From positions 1 to 25,631 of the forward strand of contig DAQK01000054.1 of assembly GCA_002502855.1 (NCBI GenBank): DNA of 25,631 nt. The letters are read 5' to 3'. Within the stretch, counting starts at the first letter, position 1; every line of letters begins with the position of its first letter. The DNA is from Methanobacterium sp. UBA279 (GTDB lineage Archaea > Methanobacteriota > Methanobacteria > Methanobacteriales > Methanobacteriaceae). A program made the position numbers and the translations under genes. The notes under the pieces are model-generated. The model made no database searches. It saw only the letters and a program-made list of their open reading frames with translations, and was not told the origin of the DNA. Shown here piece after piece: positions 15,332 to 23,304 of this stretch.

Positions 15332-16864
15332 TTACTGATTAACAGCGTTCTCTTCTGTGTTACTGACTTCTGTTGCCGATAACTCCGGGTTCTCATTGAC
15401 GTTCAGAAGTAACTTAAAGTTTTTGTAGATATTGGTGTTGTCCGGCAGTTTGTACAAGTTAAATTCCATGCCCCTGGTTCCGGGGTTACCTACGGTAAAG
15501 TTGAAGTTTATATCCTTCTTCTCCTCATTTTCCAGGGTTACGGTCTGATCCATCAGCACATTCCCACCAGAGGTGACTAACACTCGATATGATGTCTTTT
15601 TATTTTCATGGTTTACAATGGAAATGGTTAGGTTATCAGTCTCATTAGAGGTCAGGTTGATAGAGTCAACTACATTTCCATCGACGTCCAGCACATGAAA
15701 ATCTGTGTATTTTTCCTCCATGGGGCTGGCGGTGATGTAGGTAGTGAAACCTACCAGTACAACTGATATAACAAGCACAAGTGAAAGAAGTTTTTCTGTT
15801 CTGTTTTCTCCGGAAAATCCTTCCACTAGATCCTTAAAGAACCCGCCGAAATCTATGCTGAAACGGTATTCCTCCAGGACGCTGTTCCTTCTCAGGTACG
15901 CTGCCAAGAGAAAGATAAAAGTTAAACCGGATAGTGTGTATAGAATAGGATTTATCATCCCACCATAAGAGCTGTAATTTAGAACCAAGCCCACCAGAGT
16001 GGTTATGACTATGCTTGAAGCAGAACTATAAACCACACGTTCAAGAGCACCCAAACCGTAATTTTTGGGATATACCATGCTTATTAAAGCGTAACCTGGT
16101 AAAAAGAGTATTAAAAGGAACTCTACAATAGTATTATAGTCTGGCTGGTTTGCAAATTGAAGGACCGCCAGGGAAGTTATAGTTACCAGGAACACCAGGA
16201 GCAGATCCAGGTAATAGGATTCCTTCTGTATAGGTCTGGCCTCCTGCCCCAGTATAAACGGTTCTCCCTCTGATTTTTCGGTGTATATTAATTTACCTCC
16301 ACAGTGGCAGCTTTCAAAGTCCTCAGGAGATTCATCTTCCTCCAGTTTGTAGTATCCATTACACTTTTCACATAGAACATATCTTTCTTTTTTGCCCCCA
16401 GTTTTAGGAGTTGTCTCCGGAATTTCAGGAGCTAAATCAGATATAGGGGCTTTTCTTCTGGCCCAGGAAATAAGAACCAGGTCCACGATTAGGATAGTTG
16501 ACAGAATAAATACGAGTGGCATATATGTTTCCAATGGGGATATGTAAGCTTCCAATGGATTTAAATAGTTAACCACCGGAGTTAGATAAGTCATCATGGG
16601 TGTATACATCCACAATGAATATGCTGCTGCTACGAGGATCACCCCCAGTACAATACTGAATAAAATACGCTTCCAAACAGCTACTTCATCAAGTGATGGT
16701 TTTATGGTGACGAGTAATGAGTAGCCCGGTAAAAGTAAAAGGAGAAGAGCATAAGAAACCATATTTTGGGGATACTGGTTTAAACTGGGAATGAACAGGA
16801 AGATCACCGATAAAAAGGTGAGGATTAGAACGATTTTAAGATCGGTGTAAGAATATTTTGTCAT
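15332..16864 (-). CDS. Double DUF1616-like membrane protein with a central zinc ribbon
   Basis: This 510-residue protein has two copies of a DUF1616-like membrane block (about 8-135 and 217-325), each with a PGYxLxxxxxP motif in the second helix. Between them lies a cytoplasmic zinc ribbon: CEKC (165-168) and CHC (186-188), four cysteines. After another helix (about 358-378) comes an outer beta-domain with several NxT sites (NLT, NET), typical of DUF1616. Residues 92-117 hold a 7-residue rhythm (TYLTPVV, NYLNPLE, AYISPLE). The ATG follows GGAG six bases upstream. DUF1616 proteins often sit in archaeal surface-polysaccharide loci; their reaction is unknown. The close match to the ABC ATPase N terminus suggests a shared partner or scaffold. 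Confidence 0.85.
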   Translation of the reverse strand: MTKYSYTDLKIVLILTFLSVIFLFIPSLNQYPQNMVSYALLLLLLPGYSLLVTIKPSLDEVAVWKRILFSIVLGVILVAAAYSLWMYTPMMTYLTPVVNYLNPLEAYISPLETYMPLVFILSTILIVDLVLISWARRKAPISDLAPEIPETTPKTGGKKERYVLCEKCNGYYKLEEDESPEDFESCHCGGKLIYTEKSEGEPFILGQEARPIQKESYYLDLLLVFLVTITSLAVLQFANQPDYNTIVEFLLILFLPGYALISMVYPKNYGLGALERVVYSSASSIVITTLVGLVLNYSSYGGMINPILYTLSGLTFIFLLAAYLRRNSVLEEYRFSIDFGGFFKDLVEGFSGENRTEKLLSLVLVISVVLVGFTTYITASPMEEKYTDFHVLDVDGNVVDSINLTSNETDNLTISIVNHENKKTSYRVLVTSGGNVLMDQTVTLENEEKKDINFNFTVGNPGTRGMEFNLYKLPDNTNIYKNFKLLLNVNENPELSATEVSNTEENAVNQ

Positions 16865-17013
16865 CTACATCTCCTACTGGGCAAATTGGGATATTGTCTC
16901 TTTTTTTCTATTTAAAAAATATATTATAAATCATTTGCTAATTTGCAAATCTAATATACCTAATCTCATATTCATATTCTTTTTTGATTATTTAGTTAAA
17001 ACATAAATTTATT

Positions 17014-17026
17014 AATATATATAATA
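17014..17026 (+). promoter_or_regulatory. TATA box for the glycosyltransferase at 17066
   Basis: AATATATATAATA is centred about 46 bases upstream of the ATG, giving a predicted leader of about 20 bases. Confidence 0.55.
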
Positions 17027-17065
17027 AAATAAAAATGTTAAGAAGAATAACATGAGAAATAGCCT

Positions 17066-18184
17066 ATGCTAAAAGAATATATAAAAAAACAGATTAAGAA
17101 AACCAGTACTTACCGGGTTCTAGAAATAGAAAAGAATAAATTGGAAGATCAGGTAAGGAAGCTTGACACCGATAGAAAAAATCTCAGCATTAAAGTACAA
17201 AATATTGAACAATTAAACAACGAATTAAAATCCAATAATGAAAAACTAAAAAACACCAATGAAAAACTAAAAAACACCAATGAAAAACTAAAAAACAATG
17301 CGAACAGGATAAAACGGGGAAATAATAACCTTGAAATGTTAACAAACAATTTAAAAGCTGAAACCAGAAGTGTTAAGCAAGTGTACCTGGAAAAAAATGT
17401 TTCTTATCCGCCGGATTATGGTAAACTTACTGTTATAATACCTTACCGTAAAACCGACGACCCCCAAAGGGAAGAAAATATAGACATAACTTTGGATTAT
17501 TTAAGTAAGTCAGGAATAATAAATTTAATTATATCTGAACATTCCGACGAATCATCTGAACAATTTTTTATGGATACATATGGAAATTTATTCGATTCAT
17601 TCCGGGTTACCTTCAGTTATGCAGATGGAAAGTTATTTAATAAGGCCCATGCTATTAACCAAGGGGTTATCAAATCAAAAACACCCTACATCGCCATATT
17701 CGATATCGATGCTTTAACGAAAAAAGAAAACATAGACCTGGCTATTTATTTATTAGATAAAGGTTTCGACGTGGTACATCCATTCAACAGAATAGTAAAG
17801 GATATAATGGATAAAAAAAGTTTTAAAGAGGGTTATGATTTTGATACAGTAGAATCACCAGCCCAACATAGAGATTGGGCTGATGGTGGAATTGTTTTCT
17901 GGAATAAACGCTCTTTCATTGATATTGGTATGGAGAATGAATATTTCACCGGTTGGGGTAATGAAGATAATGAAATATTACACAGAGCAAATTTATTCCA
18001 ACTTAAGCAGATCAGATTAGACGATTCGTTGTATCACCTTTACCATGAACGCCCAATGGTAAAGACCAAAAATAACATTGAAATTATGGATAAAATGATG
18101 CAGATGAAAAGTAATGATGATCTTCAAAAGGAGATAAATCAATGGCCTTGGTTAAAAGAGCAAAAAAAGACAATTCATGAATAG
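17066..18184 (+). CDS. Galactosyltransferase-like GT2 with an N-terminal coiled coil
   Basis: This 372-residue protein has a long charged coiled coil at residues 15-105, including three copies of the 7-residue unit NEKLKNT (58-78). The catalytic part follows: LTVIIPYRKTDD (121-132), a metal site FDID (212-215), and the GWGNED block (296-301), the hallmark of the galactosyltransferase C-terminal (Glyco_transf_7C) type found in chondroitin and capsule polymerases. HRDWADGGIVFWNK and YHLYHERP are also consistent. It probably adds or polymerises sugars on a chain. The coiled coil may set oligomer state or reach, as in enzymes that control chain length. No membrane helix is present. A dedicated promoter lies at 17014-17026. 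Confidence 0.82.
   Translation: MLKEYIKKQIKKTSTYRVLEIEKNKLEDQVRKLDTDRKNLSIKVQNIEQLNNELKSNNEKLKNTNEKLKNTNEKLKNNANRIKRGNNNLEMLTNNLKAETRSVKQVYLEKNVSYPPDYGKLTVIIPYRKTDDPQREENIDITLDYLSKSGIINLIISEHSDESSEQFFMDTYGNLFDSFRVTFSYADGKLFNKAHAINQGVIKSKTPYIAIFDIDALTKKENIDLAIYLLDKGFDVVHPFNRIVKDIMDKKSFKEGYDFDTVESPAQHRDWADGGIVFWNKRSFIDIGMENEYFTGWGNEDNEILHRANLFQLKQIRLDDSLYHLYHERPMVKTKNNIEIMDKMMQMKSNDDLQKEINQWPWLKEQKKTIHE
17237..17299. repeat. Three tandem 21-bp repeats encoding heptads
   Basis: AATGAAAAACTAAAAAACAC followed by C occurs at 17237-17257 and 17258-17278; the third copy (17279-17299) differs at its end. Each unit is one heptad (NEKLKNT) of the coiled coil, so copy number changes would lengthen or shorten the stalk without breaking the frame. 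Confidence 0.8.
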
Positions 18185-18239
18185 ATTGTTCCAATAGTTG
18201 TCTAAAATGAATTACAAATTTTTTTGAACCGGTGCTGAT

Positions 18240-19162
18240 ATGAAAATAATAAATAATTTTAAGGATTACTTACTCAATAAGAGTAATCGATATCATTACT
18301 ACAAATCTAAGCATACGAAAATTAGAGCAAGAAATTGATGCTTTAAATAAAAAGATTGGAAAATTAACTTATCCTTATCCCTCAGGGCATTTTCATTCTC
18401 CAATTAATGATCTAAACTTTCTAAAAGGATAGGGAAGATCTAATATGGAAACCTGAATTTACCGAAGGTATCAAAAAAAATGAAAAAGAACAATTAAATT
18501 TACTTAAATCATTTTCTAAATATTTTCCAGAAATACCTTTTAAATCAAAAAAAAAACAACCAGAGTTACGGTATTTATCTTGAAAATAATTATTTTGCCA
18601 GAGGGGATGGAATAATTTTATATTCCATGATGAGAACACTGAAACCAAAAAGGATTATAGAAGTAGGATCAGGGTTTTCTTCTGCTCTAATGATGGATGT
18701 TAATGACCTTTTCTTTGGAGTTAAACTAAAATTAACTTTCGTAGAGCTGAATCCAGAAAGATTATACGGATTAATGTCTAAAAAAGATAAATCAGACCAC
18801 CAAGTTATACCCAAAATTGTCCAAGACGTTGATTTAGAAATATTTGAAAAATTAGAACCTGATGACATACTTTTTCATAGATAGTTCTCACGTTGTAAAA
18901 ACAGCGACGTTCAACACATATTCTTTAAAATTTTACCAAAATTGAAAAGTGGAGTTTATATACATTTTCATGATATTTTTTATCCCTTCGAATATCCTAA
19001 ACACTGGATAATCGATAGAACTGAAATGAAAATTACTTTTTAAAAGCATTTTTGATGTATAATACCCAGTTTAAAATTGTTTTATTGAATAAATTTCTAT
19101 GCCATGAGGAAAATCTTAAAGATATTGCACCGACCAGTTCCGCTTGGTTAAAAAAGACATGA
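18240..19162 (+). pseudogene. Class I SAM-dependent methyltransferase, degraded by about six frameshifts
   Basis: An ATG at 18240 with GGTG six bases before it starts MKIINNFKDYLLNKSNRYHY. The protein then continues through three frames, changing near 18310-18320, 18427, 18575, 18875, 18900 and 19025, and ends at TGA 19160-19162. Joined pieces include YPYPSGHFHSPINDLNFLK, RIIEVGSGFSSALMMDVNDL (the SAM-binding motif I), FVELNPERLYGLMSKKDK, DDILF then DSSHVVK, HFHDIFYPFEYPKHW and a plausible C terminus (SSAWLKKT). The order and total (about 307 codons) fit an intact methyltransferase of the kind found near capsule genes. It would have modified sugars or lipid-linked glycans, but is not functional as written. 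Six lesions are more than one would expect from chance sequencing error. Confidence 0.8.
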
Positions 19163-19336
19163 TCGTCAGGAAAAAGATTCATAAAATTTATAATGAGTTA
19201 AAAAACGAAACTATTTCCTAATATGGATTTAATATCGCTAAATATTTTGATTATAAATCACTGATTTTGGTATAAAGGTTTGGTAGAGTTAAAAAAATTG
19301 CTTTGGAAAAGCCTTCTTCGTTATGTAAACAGTTAA

Positions 19337-19722
19337 TTAAGCGGTTTTCGACATGTAAGTAATATCTTCAACTTCTTCAAAGGATCTTTTATCTGCTACC
19401 GAAGCAAAATCCATTAAAATTTGCATTTTAGGAATATAAAAGTCATCCCATGCTTCTTTGGTGAAGCTTATCCTAGTTTTTGTTTTCGGATATTTCATGG
19501 AATTTCTTTCTTCAATTAATTCTTTAACGCATTCGAGTAGAGTGATCTGTTTTTTACGATATTGTCCAATTTTTTTCCCTAATTCCTTGTTAAGGAAATA
19601 ATTGCTTATTTCATATTTAATTGCCTCTCTAGCGATTAAAGCAGGTGCTTTTAGGGAATTCAATAGTTTTTCGTTTATTTCAGGTCCAGCTTTATCTTTT
19701 TTGAAATTATAATAAAATGCAT
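19337..19722 (-). pseudogene. Small protein of unknown function, frameshift just after the start
   Basis: The open frame from a TTG (19661-19663) gives 108 residues, but coding sequence continues upstream in the same frame (FYYNFKKDKAGPEINEKLLN). An ATG at 19720-19722, with a perfect AGGAGG site upstream, is out of frame by one base. One T lost from the T-run after the ATG (plus strand A-run near 19715-19718) would explain it and give MHFYYNFKKDKAGPE. The protein is charged and helical, with NYFLNKELGKKIGQYRKKQI and TKEAWDDFYIPKMQILMDFA, and has no membrane helix. I do not recognise the family. It follows the priming transferase (stop at 19761) on the same strand and may be its operon partner. 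Confidence 0.55.
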
Positions 19723-19760
19723 GGAAAGGCCTCCTAAATTCTGAATTTTTTTTTATTTAA

Positions 19761-21170
19761 TCAATAAGCATTCTTATTAATGAATCCTTTAATGAAAGTC
19801 ATGAAAAATATTTTAATATCCAGCAGAACGGTCCAATTTTCCACGTAATAGATGTCATGCTCTATCCTTTTCTCTATGGAGGTGTTACCCCTCCAGCCGT
19901 TGACCTGGGCCCATCCAGTCATCCCCGGGCGTACGTAGTGTTTAATCATGTATTTAGGGATTTGTTCCCGGAACATCTCCACAAACACTGGGCGTTCTGG
20001 TCTGGGGCCGATTAAGCTCATATCTCCCTTTAATATGTTGAAGAACTGTGGGAATTCATCGATACTTGTTCTTCTGATGAAGGAACCTATTCTAGTTTTG
20101 CGAGGGTCATCTTCAGTGGTCCAATGGGGTGCTATTTTAGTTTCATCGTGGGTTTGCATACTCCTGAATTTGTAGATTTGGAATCTCTTCCGGTTAAGGC
20201 CCACTCTTTCCTGTTTATAGATAATAGATCCAGGGGAACTGAGTTTTACCAGTACGGCTGTTACTATAATGATGGGTGATAGGATGATGATGGCCAGTGT
20301 GGCTGCGATGCAGTCAAACATCCTCTTTAAAAATTTTTTATATATATTGTCCAGGGGCACGTAACGGACGTCAATTATGGGTATGTCGTCCAGCATGTCG
20401 ATGTTGGGTCTGGCTGGGAAATATTTGGAGAACTCGGGTATGATCACTGCCTTTACTCCATGTTTCTCGCAGATATCTACTACTTCCATGATATTATAAT
20501 CCCGTGGAGATAACGTTATCACCACTCTATCCAGGGGCTCGGTTAAAACAAAATGTTCCAAATCCTTGATCTTCCCTATTACCCTTGAGTTTAAGATCTT
20601 GTCTCCTTCTTCCCGGTTATCATCCAGGAATCCGATGATATGGTAGCCTATATGTTGATTCTCATCTATTCTACGTGCAAATTTAAGGCCAAGCTCACCC
20701 GCCCCTACTACCAGGACATGTTTGATGTTGTAACCTTTACTTCGTATTATTCGCAGTGAATTCCTTACAGCCATTCGTTCAACAACTGTAAATAGTGTGG
20801 TTAAGATGGCGAAGGCTACCAGAACATACCGGGAATAATCATCTGCACTGATTAAATATAAGAGTGCGGTAAGAATTACCAGTCCAGTGAAATTTGCCTT
20901 GATTATATCTCCAACCTCAGAGATAAGTGTATTGGTCCTTTGAGGCTGATATAAAGCGAAAATATAGTAGAGAACCAGGTACAGGGGTATGATTACCACC
21001 AGTGGTATCATGTATTCTGTAAACCCCCAACCACTTACACCGACATCCCCCAATATGGTGGTTCTAAAACGTAGATACCATGCTAAAATAAGTGATATTA
21101 TAATTACAAGACTATCTGCAATGATTAATATGAAGTTGAAGTATTTCTGATTATCCTTAATCATTTGCAT
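19761..21170 (-). CDS. Polyprenyl-phosphate glycosylphosphotransferase (chain-initiating sugar transferase)
   Basis: This 469-residue protein has four N-terminal membrane helices (about 12-34, 52-75, 92-107, 114-131), a CoA-binding-like Rossmann region with VLVVGAGELG (152-161), a fifth hydrophobic segment (288-309) and the bacterial sugar transferase domain (PF02397): KRMFDC, ERVGLNRKRFQIYKFRSM, RRTSIDEFPQFFNILKGDM, SLIGPRPERP and VRPGMTGWAQVNG. This is the full WcaJ/CpsE arrangement. It moves a sugar phosphate from a nucleotide sugar to the lipid carrier, the first step of the polymer. The start could be the ATG at 21168-21170 or the one two codons later; the first is closer to an AGGG. It lies 202 bp from the dehydrogenase gene, same strand. 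Confidence 0.92.
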   Translation of the reverse strand: MQMIKDNQKYFNFILIIADSLVIIISLILAWYLRFRTTILGDVGVSGWGFTEYMIPLVVIIPLYLVLYYIFALYQPQRTNTLISEVGDIIKANFTGLVILTALLYLISADDYSRYVLVAFAILTTLFTVVERMAVRNSLRIIRSKGYNIKHVLVVGAGELGLKFARRIDENQHIGYHIIGFLDDNREEGDKILNSRVIGKIKDLEHFVLTEPLDRVVITLSPRDYNIMEVVDICEKHGVKAVIIPEFSKYFPARPNIDMLDDIPIIDVRYVPLDNIYKKFLKRMFDCIAATLAIIILSPIIIVTAVLVKLSSPGSIIYKQERVGLNRKRFQIYKFRSMQTHDETKIAPHWTTEDDPRKTRIGSFIRRTSIDEFPQFFNILKGDMSLIGPRPERPVFVEMFREQIPKYMIKHYVRPGMTGWAQVNGWRGNTSIEKRIEHDIYYVENWTVLLDIKIFFMTFIKGFINKNAY

Positions 21171-21372
21171 AACCCTATAATTGTTAAAGTTATTATTAAA
21201 TCTATATTGATGCTAATATTAAGATTTATGATTTAATATGATTCACAGAATAACTAAATTTGTTGCATGTTAATAACACTTTTATTAAACTTATTTAAAA
21301 ATGTATCGTTTAAAGTTTAAATTGTGAAATAAACTTTATCTTCACATATAAGCCTTATGTCAGTATGAACGT

Positions 21373-22668
21373 CTATCTTCCAATTCCCCGGAAGATTATT
21401 CCACTGTTTTTAAAATCTTCTGGATTTATTATCGGCCGGGTGCAGATGAAGATGGGGCTCTTCACCATTTCGGGTTTTATATCCTTATATTCATCATGAT
21501 CGGTCACCAGAACCACACAGTCACATCTCAATATCCGTTCCGTATCTGCAGGTTCTGCACCTAACCCCTTGATAACTTCTCTAGGTGTATGGGGATCACT
21601 GGCATATACATTGGCACCCTTTTCCTTTAAAATATTTATCAGAGCTTTAGCTGGTGTTTCCCGTGCATCGGCCACGTTTCCTTTATAAGCCACACCTAAC
21701 AATCCGATGTCTGAACCATTTGTCTCCAGACCAACCTCACGTAAAGTATCCGTTACAATCTTAATCACATGGATGGGCATTCCTTCATTGATATTTCTGG
21801 CTGTGCTTATAAGTGGTGCCTGCATTCCTCTTTCTTCTGCTGTTTTTACTATGAAATATGGATCTATTGCTAAACAATGTCCGCCCACACCGGGGCCGGG
21901 TATATGGAGGTTAACTCTGGGATGATGGTTGGCCACTTTTATGGCTTCAATGGTATCTACACCTACTTCTTCACAGATCATGGCTATTTCATTGGATAAT
22001 GCGATATTTACATCTCGGTAGGTGTTTTCGATGAGTTTTACTGTTTCGGCTGTTATCATGTTTTTCACTTTTATAACTTCACCTTCAGTGATGTTCTGAT
22101 ATAGTTTCACCGCTTTTTCTGTGCTCTTTTTATCAAGTCCTCCAATAACTCTAGCGTTATGTGTCATTTCATAGATTGTGTTATTGGGAATTGCTCTTTC
22201 AGGTGTATATGCAACGCTGAAGTCTTCCCCTCCTTTTAATCCACTTTCCTCCAAAATAGGGATCACCACGTTATCACAGGTACCCTGTGGCACAGTGCTT
22301 TCTACAATTACCAAGTCATCTTTTTTCAGTTCTTTTGATATGGTTTTACAGGTATCTTTAACTGCTGTTAGATCAGCACAGTTCTTTTCATCCATTGGTG
22401 TGGGGACTATTATGATCATTATGTTTGAATCTTTAATCGCTCCTAGTCCATCATCTGATGCTTTAAGGTTGCCATTATATATTGCCTCTTTGATTAATTC
22501 CTCTAGTCCGGGTTCTTCTATGGGTGATCTTCCCTGGTTGATTATATCTAATTTCTCCCTATTTCTTGCGATCCCTGTTACTTTGAATCCATTGTTTGCA
22601 AACAATGCTGCGGTTGGTAGGCCTATATGTCCAAGACCGAATATAGTGATCTTATAGTTATTATCCAT
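21373..22668 (-). CDS. wecC: UDP-N-acetyl-D-mannosamine dehydrogenase-type nucleotide-sugar dehydrogenase
   Basis: This 431-residue protein has the NAD site GLGHIGLPTA (11-20), the PTP...TAV-like segment (VPTPMD), VESTVPQGT (122-130), the KLIENTYRDVNIAL helix with the catalytic lysine (K211), and the active-site GVGGHCLAIDPYF with Cys265. A C-terminal nucleotide-binding domain has VAYKGNVADARETPA. It oxidises the 6-hydroxymethyl of a UDP-sugar to a carboxylate in two NAD-dependent steps. WecC (UDP-ManNAc to UDP-ManNAcA) fits better than UDP-glucose dehydrogenase because of the residues around GHCLAIDPYF, but UDP-GalNAc-type relatives are possible. It supplies a uronic acid for the polymer. 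No epimerase gene is in the window. AAGGT precedes the ATG, and a TATA-like ATTATA lies about 25 bases upstream. Confidence 0.88.
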   Translation of the reverse strand: MDNNYKITIFGLGHIGLPTAALFANNGFKVTGIARNREKLDIINQGRSPIEEPGLEELIKEAIYNGNLKASDDGLGAIKDSNIMIIIVPTPMDEKNCADLTAVKDTCKTISKELKKDDLVIVESTVPQGTCDNVVIPILEESGLKGGEDFSVAYTPERAIPNNTIYEMTHNARVIGGLDKKSTEKAVKLYQNITEGEVIKVKNMITAETVKLIENTYRDVNIALSNEIAMICEEVGVDTIEAIKVANHHPRVNLHIPGPGVGGHCLAIDPYFIVKTAEERGMQAPLISTARNINEGMPIHVIKIVTDTLREVGLETNGSDIGLLGVAYKGNVADARETPAKALINILKEKGANVYASDPHTPREVIKGLGAEPADTERILRCDCVVLVTDHDEYKDIKPEMVKSPIFICTRPIINPEDFKNSGIIFRGIGR

Positions 22669-23012
22669 TTTCTTACCTTCAGATTGATTATATTATAAGT
22701 GTGACTTTCAACTGTTTTAATTTGTGATTACATGGTATTATTATTACATTAATTTTCTTTTTTAGGACTTGAACATACCCGTTTCGATAGGTATATACTC
22801 CACATCCAGCATATGGCTGTTATCAGTATTTTATGATCCCTCTAATACTTATTATAGAATAGTTACGTAGCATTGTAGAATAATGATAATAATTTATTCC
22901 CCCTATTCTTTTAATAAATTGGATATATGAATAGATTAATTCATACGTAATGACATTTATAATCTTTGATTTTATAAAAAGGAGATTTTTATCTGAAGTA
23001 AAGACAATTCTT
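22669..23012. other. Spacer with a short coding-like remnant
   Basis: AT-rich spacer between the dehydrogenase gene and the fragment at 23013. It holds a TATA-like TTATAATATAATC (22687-22699, minus strand) and a short minus-strand frame (22762-22830) ending MLDVEYIPIETGMFKS, less AT-rich than its surroundings, which may be the last piece of a lost gene. Nothing else is recognised. Confidence 0.4.
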
Positions 23013-23256
23013 TCAAAAATAGAAAATAAAAAAAATTAGTTTTTCATTTTTTTTACTGATAGCTTCCTTGTATAGTATCACGCCAAAGTTCAGTGGTTTG
23101 TATCCCTCATAGTTTAACGCCGTTACTAATAGTTGTTGTCTGGTGGCCAGTCCTTTGAAATCTTTATCACTGAAATTATCATCCCATGTCTTAAATGGCC
23201 CTAATACATCCGTAAATTCCAAATAAATATTATATATATCAACATCATCATTTCAT
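23013..23256 (-). pseudogene. Short unrecognised gene, probable frameshift near the start
   Basis: The open frame from TTG 23220-23222 encodes 69 residues, with the run GLATRQQLLVTALNYEGYKP and the end ISKKNEKLIFFIFYF. In-frame codons continue upstream (DDVDIYNIYLEF). An ATG at 23254-23256 is one base out of frame: removing one A from ATGAAATGATG gives MNDDVDIYNIYL. This points to a single-base insertion or a sequencing error. No clear ribosome-binding site is found. The product would be a small soluble protein of about 80 residues. I do not recognise it, and it may be a fragment of a larger gene. Confidence 0.4.
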
Positions 23257-23304
23257 TGGAAAGTCCAAAGTTACAGCTTGAAAAAAGGAATCTTCTAAAA
23301 CTTT

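Noticed and set aside
15744..15968. 74-codon plus-strand frame
   Set aside because: Antisense shadow of the DUF1616-like gene, no start signal.
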